Below are positions 1 through 13,100 of a DNA stretch of 64,000 nt, piece by piece. The stretch is taken from positions 12,370,516 through 12,434,515 of the forward strand of contig JASSKH010000019.1 of the NCBI GenBank assembly GCA_031763025.1, read 5' to 3'. The notes under the pieces were generated by a model. That model saw only the letters and a program-made list of their open reading frames with translations, was not told where the DNA came from and made no database searches. Numbering within the stretch: position 1 is the stretch's first letter; each line of letters starts with the position of its first letter. Source of the DNA: Macrocystis pyrifera (taxonomy: Eukaryota; Sar; Phaeophyceae; Laminariales; Laminariaceae). A program made the position numbers and the translations under genes.

Positions 1-1709
1 CAGGCAGGGTGCTTGCTCTATGACGAAGTAGCGCCCGTGGTACCCGAGTATATATCCAACGATTTGATTACAGTGTAACCCGCCACGCAACCACGCGACC
101 AATCGCCGAACGGATAGATTTCAAAATATTGATTTTTATTTTTTCGTACCTCTGTTTTACTCTGGTACTAATAAATTGAACTTTGAATTGTGAGGTTTTT
201 TGTTTTGGGGTCCTTTGAGATTATTCGTGTCTGTCTCTCTAACACGCGGTGAGACTTTTAGATCTTCGTGTCGTCGTCTTGGTACGTGGGTACAGTATGT
301 GGGTCGAATCTTTCAAAACCGGGGCACTTTGTACGGGAACACGAACGAACGCACCTGAACACCCTGCCCACAGCATGCAGCCCGCCCAATAAAGTGAAAC
401 ACACAAACGTCCCACCGATCCATCTCCAAGGCAGTCCTGTGACATGTCTTCATGTCGCCCGAAGGGAGACAACAGATGCACACCGGCCGGGCTTCTCGAT
501 CCATGTGGAAAACCTCCACCCGTAGTACGTATAATACTCGTTCGTGTACTTAAAAAGTCTTGTATTTTAATAGGAGGAAGCGCATGTTATTTAGCGCATT
601 CTACATTAAGCAGTATATATATAAAGGGCTGAATGAAGCATTTTGCCGGCATTGAAATTGGTGGATGCATTGCTTCATCGTTCGTGAGGTAGGAAACACG
701 GAACGCGCCAAAGCCGCTGTGGTCACTGTCTTACATTATAGACGAGTAATACGAGCATTGCTGCTGTTGTTGTTGCTGTTGCAGTTAGCATGCTCGTTGG
801 ATCCTTGGGTCTTCCGTAATTTCTAATTTCGGAGTTTGTTTCTGTTGTCATATAATAACCTGTTTTAAAGATAGCCGAGAGCAGTTGCAGGTAGCCGTAG
901 AGTTTGTTTGAATTCTGAAAGTTTCTGTTTGTTTGTATCCCGTCAGGTGGCTTTTGAATGACAGCCCCCCCCTGCTGCTGCAGCAGCAGCAGTAATTACT
1001 GCTTTTTGCTGTTGTATGAACAACAATGATTTATTGTTGTTGTAGTTAGGGAGTCCTCTGCGGTGCGGTGGTCAAGCGAAGCACGCCCGGCGGGAGCAGG
1101 GGCTCGGGCACACCACATACGTATGCCAGGTAGCGTATAGTAAGTGGACGCTGCATGTTGTATATACGCCTGTTGTTCCATTGTATGATATCACCATATA
1201 TATTTTAATACGGCAATACGAGTAGCCGAATATATGCGTCAAGTATGTGTGTGCCCCATATTTCAAATGGTCTGCCGCGTCGCTGTGTCTTTCTTGTCTC
1301 GTGACTGGTGATTGATGGGAAAATCGCCATGGGTATCCGGCGGTCGGTCACTGGTTGGTGTGCATTGGCAGTGATTGGCGTTGGCTCCAGAGGGCATCCT
1401 ACCTCCCACCTCAGACCTCTGACTCGTCAGTGCCTACCAGCAAGCAGTAGAATCCCTGGCGTATCTTACTCCAGGTACGTATGTATGTATACATGGTAAT
1501 TCTGTAGCAGCGCTGACACAGAAAAGCCTGCCGCTGCTGTTCTTCACAGACTCCAGACTGCATACTATACATACATACATACGCAAATTCTGGGCTGGTG
1601 CATGGGTTTCATGGTGCATTCATCTACTGTAGGATCTGGGTATGGGTATGGGTTTATCGTTCTGGTATATGTTGTGGGTTTCACGCGGCGGGTACATACA
1701 ACGACACAC

Positions 1710-1746
<37 letters not shown>

Positions 1747-2084
1747 ACGATGAGAGCAGTTAGTTTAAAAAACGCGCCAATTCGTATCGAGGCGTATCTG
1801 CCACATTGATCGTCATTGACGAGGCAATAATAATACGACGTAGCGCGGCGGCAGCAACAACGCATGTTGCTGTATGTGTAGCAGTGGTAGTAGTTATAAA
1901 ATATATAAAAGCATGTGAAGTACGAAGCACACAGCGTATTGTATCCCTATACACATTCATTATTATCATCATTATGCTTGCCTGGTGACAAAATAATAGC
2001 TAAACGTAGATAGATGCCGTTCCTATATAAACCAAATATCCTTCCTTAAATCAGTAGTATCCCTCGTACACTTCTTCTATTAAT
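1..2084. other. no gene found; low-complexity flank
   Basis: I see no exon with usable splice borders or a recognisable protein here. Open frames are short and lack coding character. The stretch holds scattered CTG/CAG runs, a small CTG/CAG palindrome near 968-993 and AT-rich microsatellite-like DNA. Confidence 0.5.
1711..1746. repeat. (CTG)12 microsatellite
   Basis: Twelve uninterrupted CTG units. On the minus strand they would read as a serine or alanine run in short open frames, but no splice signals or conserved flanks support coding use. Confidence 0.95.
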
Positions 2085-2087
2085 ATA

Positions 2088-2157
2088 TATTATATTGTAG
2101 AGCAGGGCAAGGGTTGCCCTGCTGTTCCCTGGGTGTTACCATTTAATACAAGAAGGT
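2088..2157 (+). repeat. ~70 bp dispersed hairpin element, copy 1
   Basis: A near-identical copy lies at about 37183-37254 in the same orientation. Both contain a hairpin with ten-base arms (AGCAGGGCAA, GGG loop, TTGCCCTGCT; one mismatch in copy 2) followed by a shared tail ending in ACCATTTAATACAAG. No coding content is apparent. It looks like a short mobile or structured repeat. Confidence 0.7.
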
Positions 2158-2173
2158 TGCACACCCCGGACAG

Positions 2174-2530
2174 CTCATGCGCTAGCTCATCTATCGTGAA
2201 TAGCTCAAGCTTCGAAAACATGTACCAGGTACCAGGTATGTATGTAATATGTATGTGCAGATGAGCTGCCGCCTATAGCTCGAGCCGGGGGAAACATGTG
2301 TTGTAGCTCATATGTAGCTCCATAGCTCATCTCGGGGGCAGATGAGCTAGCTTATTATGTACCAGTAGCTCCTAAAGCTCAGCATGGGAAAATGTGTGTA
2401 GATGAGCTATCCTCTATTAATTACTATAGCTCAAGCCTTGAAAACATGTGCAGATGGGCTACCATATAGCTCAAGCCGGGAACGCACGTGCAGATGAGCT
2501 ACCACCGCCAATAGCTCAATCAAGCAGGGA
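2174..2530. repeat. degenerate tandem array of GATGAGCT/AGCTCA units
   Basis: About six units of roughly 55-70 bp, each with the core GCAGATGAGCT, then ATAGCTCAAGCC and a GGAAAACATGTG-like segment. Units are diverged in sequence and length. Two overlapping TACCAGGTA motifs sit inside the first unit. Confidence 0.75.
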
Positions 2531-2965
2531 AAAAATTCTATTAACTCGTATACATATTATATTGTATGCTGGCATGCTGGTACTACTGCTGCTCTATAGC
2601 GCAACTACTCTGTAGCCTTCGTCGCTTCATCATGTATATATATCCTTATCGGTACGAGTAAGTAGTGATGGCACCGAAATATGGTACCTGGTACCGGTAT
2701 ATTCTAACAGGTACACACCGGGAAAAAATCCCCACTCGTTTGTCGTGGTAAAAACTATCAATAATACGTAGTCGTGCAATCTCGGATAAAAAAAAAAAAG
2801 TTCCCAAACATAGATACACGCACTCCTTGAATTCTGCAGCGGCTTCTTCAGATTTTTATTTTTTTCCCTCATATCTGCATACACATATGTATACGGACTA
2901 CGTGTTTCCTCTGCACAGCAGTGCCATTTAAAACCCGTACTCGTAGTACCCGCTATCGAAGTATC

Positions 2966-3190
2966 ACACACAGCTTGCAAAGTGAAGATGGGCTTCGACA
3001 AAATCCTTGATCTCACAGCTATTATAGCTGTTGTTTTCAAATTTCATAAATATGGTAATATTCAGTAAAAATGGGCTTTAGACGACACGTACCACGCAGC
3101 TTGCAAAGTTGAGTATCAACTACTTAATTAATCAGTCGAACGCTCGAACTCACAGCTGACGTATTTCATAATTTCATAAAATAGTATTGT
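2966..3190 (+). repeat. dispersed repeat with CAGCTTGCAAAGT core
   Basis: Two diverged direct units (near 2970-3060 and 3090-3185) share CAGCTTGCAAAGT and end with CACAGCT(G/A) followed by TTTCATAA blocks. The second unit is matched in inverted orientation at about 44955-45040, including a 24-base identity around GCTTGCAAAGTTGAGTATC and a conserved ACAGCTGACGT block. Non-coding. Confidence 0.6.
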
Positions 3191-3199
3191 ATTACCAGA

Positions 3200-4960
3200 C
3201 AGATAAACCATTTGTTTTTTGTCTCCATTTTTGAGAGCCCTAGAAATGAAAGACACGTAGTACTCATACTCTTTCTTTAACTTTTTGTTTCAACAATTAT
3301 TTTGGTTGGGGTCCTTGTGGATATATCAACTGCTTGCTGTCTTGCTGGCACCTGGTACTCACCAAGCCTTCCTCAACGTACATGGTGGCTATGTGGCTAT
3401 CCATGTACTGATACCTGGTGAAGGTCAAAGGCACCGGTAAGGTGGCTCGGGGTAGTGTCTGTTTCGTGTTTACTGCACGTTACGTCAGCATAAACCGTAT
3501 ACATAAACCATATACATATACCAGGTATATACCAGGTATACCATTCCACAAAGGCAGTAGTACTCCAATTCGGCCATCAAGTCGACAGACATCCGATATC
3601 ATAGGTGACCCGGTCAAGCCAATGAAAGCGTCATCTGTCCATGTTGCGGCAGTAAAACCTGGCCGTCCGATACTTCATTCCCTCTCTTATTTTGATGATC
3701 GATTGGAGTAAAGAGCAATGCAATCTAGGCGGTAGTATGGATGGAGTACGGGTGACGGCGCGACTGACTGTTGACGGGTACAACAACAGCTCGGAGTTAC
3801 GTACGTTACCATTGGCACGAAACAACTACTACCGTAGTAGTAGCACCTACCAGGTATCAGATACTGCGTAATAAGAGCACTCGTCGTATTCGAGTAAGCT
3901 GAACGGAACTCGTGGCAACTGCTGCCGCGAGGTAGGTATGAGGTAAGAAGGACAACATCACGAGTCGAGCGGCAGGTCTAGAGCAGCAGCAGCAGCAGCG
4001 GTTTAGCATCTCACAGATGAAGCTACAGATACTCCTGACAGAATACACCGCAGAAGTGGCCAGCGAGCTACAGTACGAATCCACCTGACACTCACCCTGC
4101 TAGGTATGTTGGTACAAATAGGGGAACCAAAATTTTACTCATTAGTGGGAACCAAATATCTGGTGAAGCGCAGTTATAGTCCTCCGCGAAGCAGCCTGAC
4201 GAGGGGGACATCGTCAAAGCCTCCTGCCGTTGACTTTGCCCGCGGATATATATATATTTTTTTTCTCGACTGATGCCCTCAAAAAGAGTTTCCCCACAAA
4301 TAAAGCACCTGCTGAGGTCTCGCGGTATTAAAGCGTATCTCTTGAGTCCTGCAACAGATTACAACTGGCGATATTGGTGCAGGAGATCACGCCTGTCAAC
4401 CTCGCCTGTCAACATCGACAGCCTGAGACGAAACTTTTGGGACCGCAGTCCCGTTTCGGGGACAAATCAGTCAAACTCACAGCAGCAGTAGTTAGTCCCC
4501 AAAACTGATCTATTAATGAAGGGACTGCGGTTCTAAAAAGAGGTAAGGCTTCTGTTTCGTAAGAGGTGTCAGAAGCAGTCCATGTCACGCAACTGCTGCA
4601 TGCACCGCCTTCTCTCAAGCTAATTCGTTGCAACTACTGCTGCTTGTTGTCGATCCGATCAAAACCTACTACTCAGAGTGAGCGCGCCTCCAGCGACGCT
4701 TCTGCCTGGAGTGCACGAGTTCGAGAGAAAAAAAAAAACGGGTGTCGTACTCGTATGTCAAACTAATGTTTCATGTACGCAATGGCATGAAAAGAGCTGC
4801 CTACTAATGTATTAATTGATAAAATGGCATCCTTGGGGACACCAACAATGAGCGAGTCTCCAATCCATCATCGTGCCCGAAATACGGAGGCAGCGGGTCT
4901 CACGGTCCCAGCTACCCGAAGGCATTCTCAACAAGCAGTACTACCTCAGAATTCTAGACA
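3200..4960. other. no gene found; small fold-back at 4430-4540
   Basis: No convincing exon. Around 4430-4540 the plus strand carries GGGACCGCAGTCCC, GGGGACAAATCAGTCA and an inverted return ending in GGGACTGCGGTTC, so it could fold back. A related short sequence with GGGGACGAATCACTCA lies at 44600-44690. The end of the minus-strand gene entered next begins at 4961. Confidence 0.45.
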
Positions 4961-7900
4961 TTATTGGGTAACTTGAACCCGGAGAAAAGCCTCCTTAACT
5001 CGCCATCCGGTACCTGGGCAGACGACGGAGCGATCGGAGGCATGGGTGGAGGAGGGGGGAGCGGGCGAGGTGACACGTGGGGGGTGTGTGACGTAAGATA
5101 CTGTATGATGGCGATGACACCTGCATGCGGTCCGAGGAACTTCAATCGCGGGTATTCGGCCTTCAGCCAAGGGTGAGACCGCATGCCAACCTCGGGATTG
5201 GCACCAGCTACTCTTGGGAGGGTGCAGTGGTTTCCCGATGAAATGCCGACGGGGTGTCTGCCAACCTAGGATAGACACGGTTCCTGGCCTTCACTTGCAT
5301 TCCGGCAAGGGGCCTCCAGGCCAAAACGAACGAAAGCAGCTCCTCCCCTCTACGACGATTTCAAACGGAGCCGTTCTTTTGGCTGTATTGCCAATATATT
5401 TGTGTCATCGTTCTGTGAGCCCACCGTGCTGGCGTTCGGCCCCTAACGTCGGTCCTATCGACCAATGACCATTGATCGGGTGTCGATTTTAAAATTCCAG
5501 CAGCACAAAGTGCCGCATCGCTTTCCTCCTCCTCCAAACCGCAAACCACGAAGACAATAAAACAAAACTATGAACACATTCTTGACACAAGCATGCCAAA
5601 AAAAGGGGGGGGGACGAGAGCACAGCAACATCGGACAATATATCATGAAGAAAGAGCGGCGACGGCAACTTTCTGTTCATGATTTATTTCAATGTTGCCC
5701 ACAGCACTCTTTCATCAGGTCTACAGGCCGATGTATTGGTGTATAATACATGCATGGCCAGACATACGTGTCACCTGCGTAAATCCTCTTGTTCTTGCCG
5801 GTTCTCTCGACGCCGAGAACTCTTCGGCCAAAACGCAGTCCACCCCCGTCCCCAACGCCGCCGCTGTACACCGACCGACGACAGTGGCATTCTTGACAGC
5901 TTCGCCCGAAGCGGGGCCATCTCCGCCGAATTTATCCGCGTCCCTTTCCTCGCCGACGCCGCCGGTTGAAGCAGATTTCAAGGAGGGGGCAAGGTCGTCC
6001 ATCAAGGCCGATGCCTCCTCTAACTGGTGGAACTTGCGTACCTTGAGGCCGGGGGGAAAGGGAAGGGGGATGGAGGGTGGGGGGTGACCATAACGTTCGC
6101 GTGGGGACGAGGTGAGTGCCCTACATAGTGGGAGGCGAACGCAAGGACGACTGCTCCCGTGCGCAAACTCCAGAATCCAACCTGCCTCTCAAGCGTTTCC
6201 AAGCTCCGCACAAGATGAACGTGTGCACTGGTCCAATGCATGTACATTTAGGTAATTAAATACTTGTATGCATCCAAGGGCGAACGAAGCGGTGAATGTG
6301 AGAACAGCCACACCACCACAAACAGGGCTACGGCGCGACGCGCTGCGTGCTGTGTGCAATACTGACACCCTGCCGTACCGCATCTACCGCACCTCCATGG
6401 TCTCCGTCAACCCAGACATGAGCGAGCCAAGGGTAGATCGGTAGAGAAAGGCCCATTCCCCTTCGGCATCTCCCCTTATTCTCAGCGTCTGCGTCACGGG
6501 AATATCAACGGACCGACGGGCGGGCGGACGGGCAGATAAGGGATTATCATACAACTCGTAGAAAGGAACAGATATATATATATAGAGAGAGAGACGGGAA
6601 AAATAACGTTATGCCGGGTCAGAGGTCGGAGGGTATTCAGCAAGCAGCGACAAGTAGACGGCTCGTCGAAAAACATTCACGTCATCGTCACTGCATTTCA
6701 AAAAGAAAACATGAACCGAATCAATCAATCAATTCATCCAAGGACGTCGTCAATAAGGCCGATCTACCGCTGACCCACCACCGAGCGGCAGATCGATCCC
6801 TATCAAAGATAATCGGAACACCGCTGGCTTTCCCCATGCGCCGAAAACTCACGTCCAGTGCTCGCGTGACCGCGGGTTTGATCTGCCCGTCGCGTATCGT
6901 CTCCCACTCGTCCAGTCCCTGCAGCTGATGCTGTATTCAGGCCGACATCACGACAGTCGTCAATCGCATAAGAAACGCGCAATGCACACGCACGACGGAG
7001 GAAGGCGATGGGTACACATTCGGCGAAAGCTGCGACGTGGACGCTGCATTTGGTGCACAAGTACCTCAAAGATTTGCCACGCTCCCCACTATTCCGATTC
7101 CTGATGAACAAGACTCAAGCCTGTGGTTTTACGCCGTTCTTGTGTCAGAGATCTTCAGCTGATATCCTTCAAGTCTTCACCAGAGGACGAAAAGGCCAAA
7201 ACCCGAGGAAACACGCCGGGGAAAAAAAAAAAATGCGACACAACACGGTAAGGCCTGCGTGCATGTATGTGTGCCCCGCCTTTTCTCCGTTCGTTCGCAA
7301 AAATGTGCTGAAACCACAACTGATGCACGCAAAGATTCATACAGTTGGTGCCTGGTAAACACGCTTCGACAGCAGTAATGGAGACAGAAGGATAACCAAC
7401 AACTCTAACTCTGCGGCAGCAACGACTGCAAGGATCGAGGATGGAGACCCTGTCATTGGAAAACCATGGGCGTCGATGAAGAGCAAACAAATTCGGCCGA
7501 GCCGCCGGGACACGTTTTCGTCTATTTTACAAGAGACAGATGCCAGTGGCACAGGCCTCAAGAGTGGCTAAAAATGTTCCGTGAATAGCAAAAAAAATAT
7601 CCGTACTATATGCACTTCCGAGTGCGGAACATAACGACAGAACAGAGCACCAAAAAGAATACCCGCCGCATCGTACCTGGTTTTGGGCGAGTATGTGTGC
7701 CCAGCTAACGTCGGCCTTCTGTGGCAGGGGCGATGACGCCCCTTTGTCCCCTTCCCCCTTTTCCTCGGCGGCGACTCTATTGCCGTCGTCACCCTGCTGT
7801 TCGAAGCGCTTCGCGTACTCCACTTCCATGTGGATTGCCATCCCGAACATCGACTAATTTTTCCGTGAAGCGGTACGCATTGCATTGTATCAAGCCGGTG

Positions 7901-7989
<89 letters not shown>

Positions 7990-9961
7990 ACTCATTTGTT
8001 GCTTGCCTTAGTCATTTGACCATTGACCACGCATCCCTTTCGAGACGGAGCACCGTTCCTACTCCTAATAGAGACACCTCCAACAATTGGGCGCTCATTA
8101 CGTTGTTTCCATAAAAACATAGAAAATTTTTGCTAATCTTATCCCCTTCCTGTTTGGCCTCCTGTGGCCACCATCTATCTCCTAGGATAGCGATCGTTTT
8201 CTCGCTGCTATTCATTGTATCAAACTCCTCCATGTCACATTCGTCTATTTTCCCCATCTCCTCTTCTAACACATCCCATTCCTCCTTGTATATTTCACAT
8301 TCTCCTACTATGTGAGTTCTACTCTCTATTGCTTTGCCACACGGGCACATCTGTGCTTCTACTTCCTCCTCTTCCCGGCTACTGGTGTACCTCTTTCTTC
8401 CTTCTGGCAGGTCCAGGTCCCCTACACGAAAGCGCAGTTTCAGCGTTTTCGCGAAGTCCATTGGGCCATGCAAATACGTTTTCATTCCTATTCCTTCCCT
8501 CAATCCCCCGTATATCTCTAAGTGTTTTTCCGACTCCACCTTGTTTCTTAGCGCTAGCCTTTCCCTTCTTTCTATCCTTTCTTCTACTTCTGCCTTGTAC
8601 CTCCCAAACTTCCCGGCGGACATCATCTCTGCTTGGTTTCCCCCTAGATCCTTCCATACTTTCTCAACTACGCCATCCCACCTTATTCCAGCTCGTCCTT
8701 TTGATACTTTCTCCCATACAGCTCTATCAACTATGGCTGGCAACCTCTTTTTTGGCATGTTCCTTACTTTATATTGCCAGTTCAACTTTCTCATGTCTCT
8801 ATTTGTCTTGAGTGGGCGCATTCCCAGTTCTGCTCTTAATACTGTATTACTAGTGTACTTGAGCATCTTGGGATTTTTTTAGCTGCTGTCATTTGTACTG
8901 TTTCCAACTGTTTTACGAGTTTCGCGTTCCCTTCCCATACTTCTCCTGCGTATTCTAGCTTTGGTACTATCACATTCATCAAGATACATCTCTTAATCCT
9001 AGTGTCAAGGTTCGGGTCTGTTAGGATCGCATCCATCTTGCCTACTTGTGCCTTACCCTTTCCTATTACTTTTGCTATATGTGTATCCCAAGAGCAGGGG
9101 GGGGGGTTGTACGATTGCGAGTAGCAACTACATCTCATCGCACGATCGACGAGGCTTGACCGCCGACTCTGTCTGCTATTAATAGCGCAAACAATGCATG
9201 ACGGGGTCAACGCACACCTTACTTCCTCGTTCTATCGAGACCTGGATCTCGTGCGAATACTGCTATTACGGGGGTCCATAGTTAATAGGACCTATGGTAT
9301 ACATAAAAACCTATATATTTACCTATTTTTACTAACAAAATTTGGTCCCGTCAACTATGGACCCCCGTAATAGTGCACTGGCTGTACATACGCGGCTGTT
9401 CTCTCCTGCTAGGGCAGACAAAACAGAAGGCCGAGCGCGAATCAACGCCGTGGGCAGGCGGCCGAGTCGCTGTGACGCCCACTGCACCTTGAGGTCTGGC
9501 AATATTTCCGTGATGGGCCTGGGGTTGACGTCAACCATCCGAAACGGGCGTCCGTCCTCCCGCCGGGAGTGAGTCACACTGGTCAACAAGTCAAAGCAAG
9601 GGATGGCGGTGCAACAGACGGCACACAAACGTACCAGTGCAAGCGCACGCACTTACTTGATGGCACCATCGTATTCTGAAGACAGCGCCGGGCGTGTTGG
9701 TGCTCAACATAATGTAATAAAAGGTCCACGAACTCAGACAGGCGGTGTAAACACTCGAAGGAAAGTAGAAATAAGAGACTTCCGCGAGGCGCAACAGCCG
9801 TGGGATACGAAAGTGCGAGCTACAGCCTTGGCGTGGCGAATGAGCAACACACCGTAGTCGACGCCATTGCGGCGCGAGAAAGCTTTCCCGGTGGGACGGA
9901 AGAACCTGTGTCTCGCTGACGAAACTGGTGCAACATCGCTCAATTTTTTTGCCGCCACCGA
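4961..9961 (-). CDS. unrecognised multi-exon protein, 3' half of gene
   Basis: Product not recognised. Nine exons join without phase conflict, in minus-strand order: 9961-9906 (weak), 9578-9488, 7853-7677, 6918-6853, 6488-6388, 6227-6125, 6041-5775, 5265-5121, 5013-4961 (stop). Donors include GTGAGT, GTACGA, GTAGAT, GTGACA; several acceptors have pyrimidine tracts. Readable blocks include VDVNPRPITEILPDLK, GLDEWETIRDGQIKPAVTR, LRIRGDAEGEWAFLYRSTLG, HLVRSLETLERQVGFWSLRT (followed by a short hydrophobic segment), KFHQLEEASALMDDLAP and HPWLKAEYPRLKFLGPH. No catalytic motif is evident. The first exon has no ATG and an acceptor directly upstream, and the preceding exon (entered at 10123-18776) can splice into it in phase 0 through a GTCTGA...TTACAG intron, so this is probably the C-terminal half of one larger gene. 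A truncated LINE and a MITE lie in the intron 7854-9487. Confidence 0.6.
7914..9097 (-). mobile_element. 5'-truncated LINE with poly(C) 3' tail
   Basis: Read on the minus strand this is the C-terminal part of a non-LTR retrotransposon polyprotein: the region after the RT core (LTDPNLDTRIKRCILMNVIV, PKLEYAGEVWEGNAKLVKQL) followed by a long basic region and a Cys/His cluster (CPCGKAIESRTHIVGECEIY) typical of LINE ORF2 C-termini. A frameshift lies in an A8 run near 8875 and another near 8120, so the copy is dead. In the corrected frame the ORF stops at TGA (7994-7992), directly followed by GTA and 75 C residues (G on the plus strand, 7988-7914). The 5' truncation abuts a short G run near 9098. 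It sits in an intron of the minus-strand gene. Confidence 0.85.
9268..9370 (+). mobile_element. MITE, 103 bp, intact
   Basis: Terminal inverted repeats TTACGGGGGTCCATAGTTAA with a mirrored right end, AT-rich core (ATACATAAAAACCTATATAT, CAAAATTTGGTCCCG), no ORF, and TA on both flanks, consistent with a TA target-site duplication. This is the reference orientation for the family. It lies in an intron of the minus-strand gene. Confidence 0.9.
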
Positions 9962-10122
9962 CTGTAAGCGCTATCCACGAGTACTACAGCAGTAGATCTA
10001 CACATGATATATACCGCAATTGGCGACACCACTACGTCGCTCGGCCAGGCCTCGTGTGCGGGTTACTAACGGGTACACACGATACGTGCCAGGCTGATTA
10101 CCCGTCCGGCCTAGAAAAATAA

Positions 10123-13100
10123 TCAGACTTTATGGCGCTGGGCCACAGGCATTCCCTTCCCTTTCGTTGGCAACGGCTCCACTTTTTCGGAATTAGAAAC
10201 CCACCGAGAGTTTACGGCAATTACTTGCAAGGCAAGGTGCGCACGAGAAACTCTCTCCTTCGGATATAACACTGTTCGGCCAGCGCGAGAGGGCGAATCT
10301 ACCTCACGACCGCTGAGCACGCGCGCAGAATTATATTATTGATAGTAGAATATAACTACTGTACCACCTGCTAGGTTTTTCGAAACATTTTTTTTTTTTT
10401 CGCATTTACAGCCTCATCTGTTGCACGTACAGCCAGCGCTCGGGCTTCCCAAACCAACCGGACGATTCCCCTGCACTAAGAAGTTTGCATCCACTGCTAT
10501 GAGTGGCTCCACAGCCCAACGCTTACTCTGACGAGGGGTCGATAGAGAGGCGTCTCCCCCTCCTATTCCGGTTACTGCATGAAACAAATTCGGTGCAAGG
10601 GATATATTTCAGCACACCCGAACCTCGTCGGGTTGGCGTCGAAACGTACTGACGTGCACCGCTGCTGTGACTTCCACATGCACAGTTCGGGCGGACATGC
10701 ACTCACTTGGTGCCGATCTGAAACACGCCTGCGCCCTCCGGCAGGCCAAACACGCCTCCGTTTGACGCGTCCAAGCCGTCAACAGTCGCGCCGCTCCCCA
10801 CGCCCACCGGAAACATGGCCACCACGGGCTTGCTGGGCATCAACATATCCCTCAGCTCGATGATGTCTGACAAAGGGCTGTCAGGCGCACGCCCGGGGTG
10901 AGGCGTGTGAGGATTGGCCTGCGGAAGCAGGAGGGTGTTGTGATCAAAAAAATCTTCCGGGGTTAGTTCGAGGCGGAGGCGACCAAGGGGCAAGCGCGAG
11001 CAGACCCCGGCCGTAAAACGTGTAACCCTACCTGCACTCGGTGGAAGCTCCGACAGAGTACAGCAGTACTGCCGATCCACTCCGAGGCACACGAGCAGAG
11101 CTGCACTGTGAGATTATTCTGGGCTGGTGGCGTAGGGAAAACGAGCAAGCGAGTTGGTCATTAAGCCTACCCGTCCGTCCGTTTGTCCTTTTTGCACGTT
11201 TCGGTACACCTACGGCGGCAGTCGGGGTTGGCACGTCAGATCGTGACGAAGCGTGATTCGCACAGTTCCGTCGGGGTCATTTCGGACAAGCTACCGTATA
11301 TTCCGTGCCTGCCACGAGAAACCCAGCGTCTTGACCTTGTCTCCCGCCAATTCCAGGAACTCGGTCATCGCTAACTTCACAGCCTCACCCGTAAACCTTC
11401 GGTAGTCGTTCACAACGCCCTGACAAATCGACATGACCCGGGAAATATAAGGGGGGGGAGATGGGTCGGGATGGAGTAGAATCATCACTCGCATCGTATA
11501 AGTGGTGGACTCATATGTCACGCCATCAGGCTCCAACCTACAGCCCGAAATTATGGGTTTCCTTCTTCCTCACTCAGTCTTCGACTACAGTAGGAGGCAA
11601 ACCACGGCTTCAGCGCCCTCGCCGACGCGGGACGACAACAGCAACTTTAACGCAGCGGGTTAGCATTAACTATTACCCCGCGGCGTAATTTTGTACATGT
11701 AACTGCAACATGCTAACGGCTGGCTCCGCTATCTAAACCAGTGGTATATGCGTGGTACCACACATTGGTGCCAAGCACGCATACGGAGTCACCAAGGGCG
11801 CAGTGAGATCACCGCGCTGGCTCGCCGGCGGGTAGAGCGTCGCATTGGCTGGTCGGCGGGTTGGTTTCTTGCTGCGGCGAGTGTAGGGCTGGTCTGCACG
11901 AACTATTTGGTTGGTCAGTCGGTCGATAGGGAGCGGTTGGACGCCGAAGAGGCTCCGCATACGGCCTGACTGGTATGGACTACGGGTACCGCAATATTTT
12001 TACGGCGGTTTTAACATTCAACAGTAGCCAGTACAGCACTACTCCTTCCCACGGGAGTGTGCGGGACGTTGGCACAGGGGAAAATAACCACATATCGCAC
12101 GGAAACAAAGCACCAGCGAAACACGTGGGCGGTTTAATGTCACGAAGAAAGCAGTTGTCCAAAATGCACATATTATTACGCTGATTTACCTGCGAACCAC
12201 GCGGACGATCAAGCCAAAAATACAGTAGCCCGAGCTATCTGTAGATGCTGATTCTCGCGTAATGGCAGCACATACATAACGAAGTGCAACACTCGAACTG
12301 CAGGTGCACAGTAGAAGCCATTTCAATACAACATCACAAAAAAGCAGCGCTACCGTCCAGTCCAATCCACAGCGTGCAGCGGCCACTCAGCGGCGGCATC
12401 AATCCCTTCGAAGCTCCGCGCCTGACGAACCCGTCCCCACGCTTGCTTGCGAATACAACAAAAAAAGAAAGCTGAAAACTCCCAAGTTCTGACCAACCGA
12501 CAAGCCTCCACATCACCCCCGCGACCTACTATTAGTGGTAATAACTGCTGTGCGTGTACGTGTCTTACCTCTCCCCCCTTGATCCAAGGGATTTCCATTA
12601 TAAAAGCGTCCACATAAGTCAGCTCGTGGTATACCAGTAAGCGGTCGAGGTGGACCATGGCGCGCGACGGGCTCAGTGCCTTCTTGACTGGCTTTCCCGC
12701 GGCGGGTAACTCCCACACCAAGGCTAGGTCTTCCCGAGGGATCTGGCAACAGGTTCGTTCGACAAAATAAACGCACGAGTAGAGAGGCTGTCAGTGTTAC
12801 GGACCTCTGGTCAGGTCACAGAAGCATGGCAGGCAGCTGTCAGGCATGGCAGCGCATCAGAAGTAATTTTGACAACAACAAATATTATACGTGGTAGTAG
12901 TTTCCACCCGACCCTCACACTCCCCTGTGCGTCTGGGGTGCGGCAAGAACAGGCGGGGGGCGGGGGCTTCAAGCCATTGACTGGATAAAAGGATGAGATG
13001 GCTCACAGGTGTCAAGGCATGGCAGCACACCGGACAATTTTGATAAAACATAATTTAATACCTGGTACATAATAGTTTCCACTCAACCACCACGCTCCCT

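Noticed and set aside
7721-8011. Poly-glycine/poly-proline ORFs
   Set aside because: Produced by the 75-base G tract, which is the tail of the LINE.
8215-8882. 198- and 182-codon plus-strand ORFs
   Set aside because: Antisense shadows of the LINE C-terminal region with the Cys/His cluster on the minus strand.
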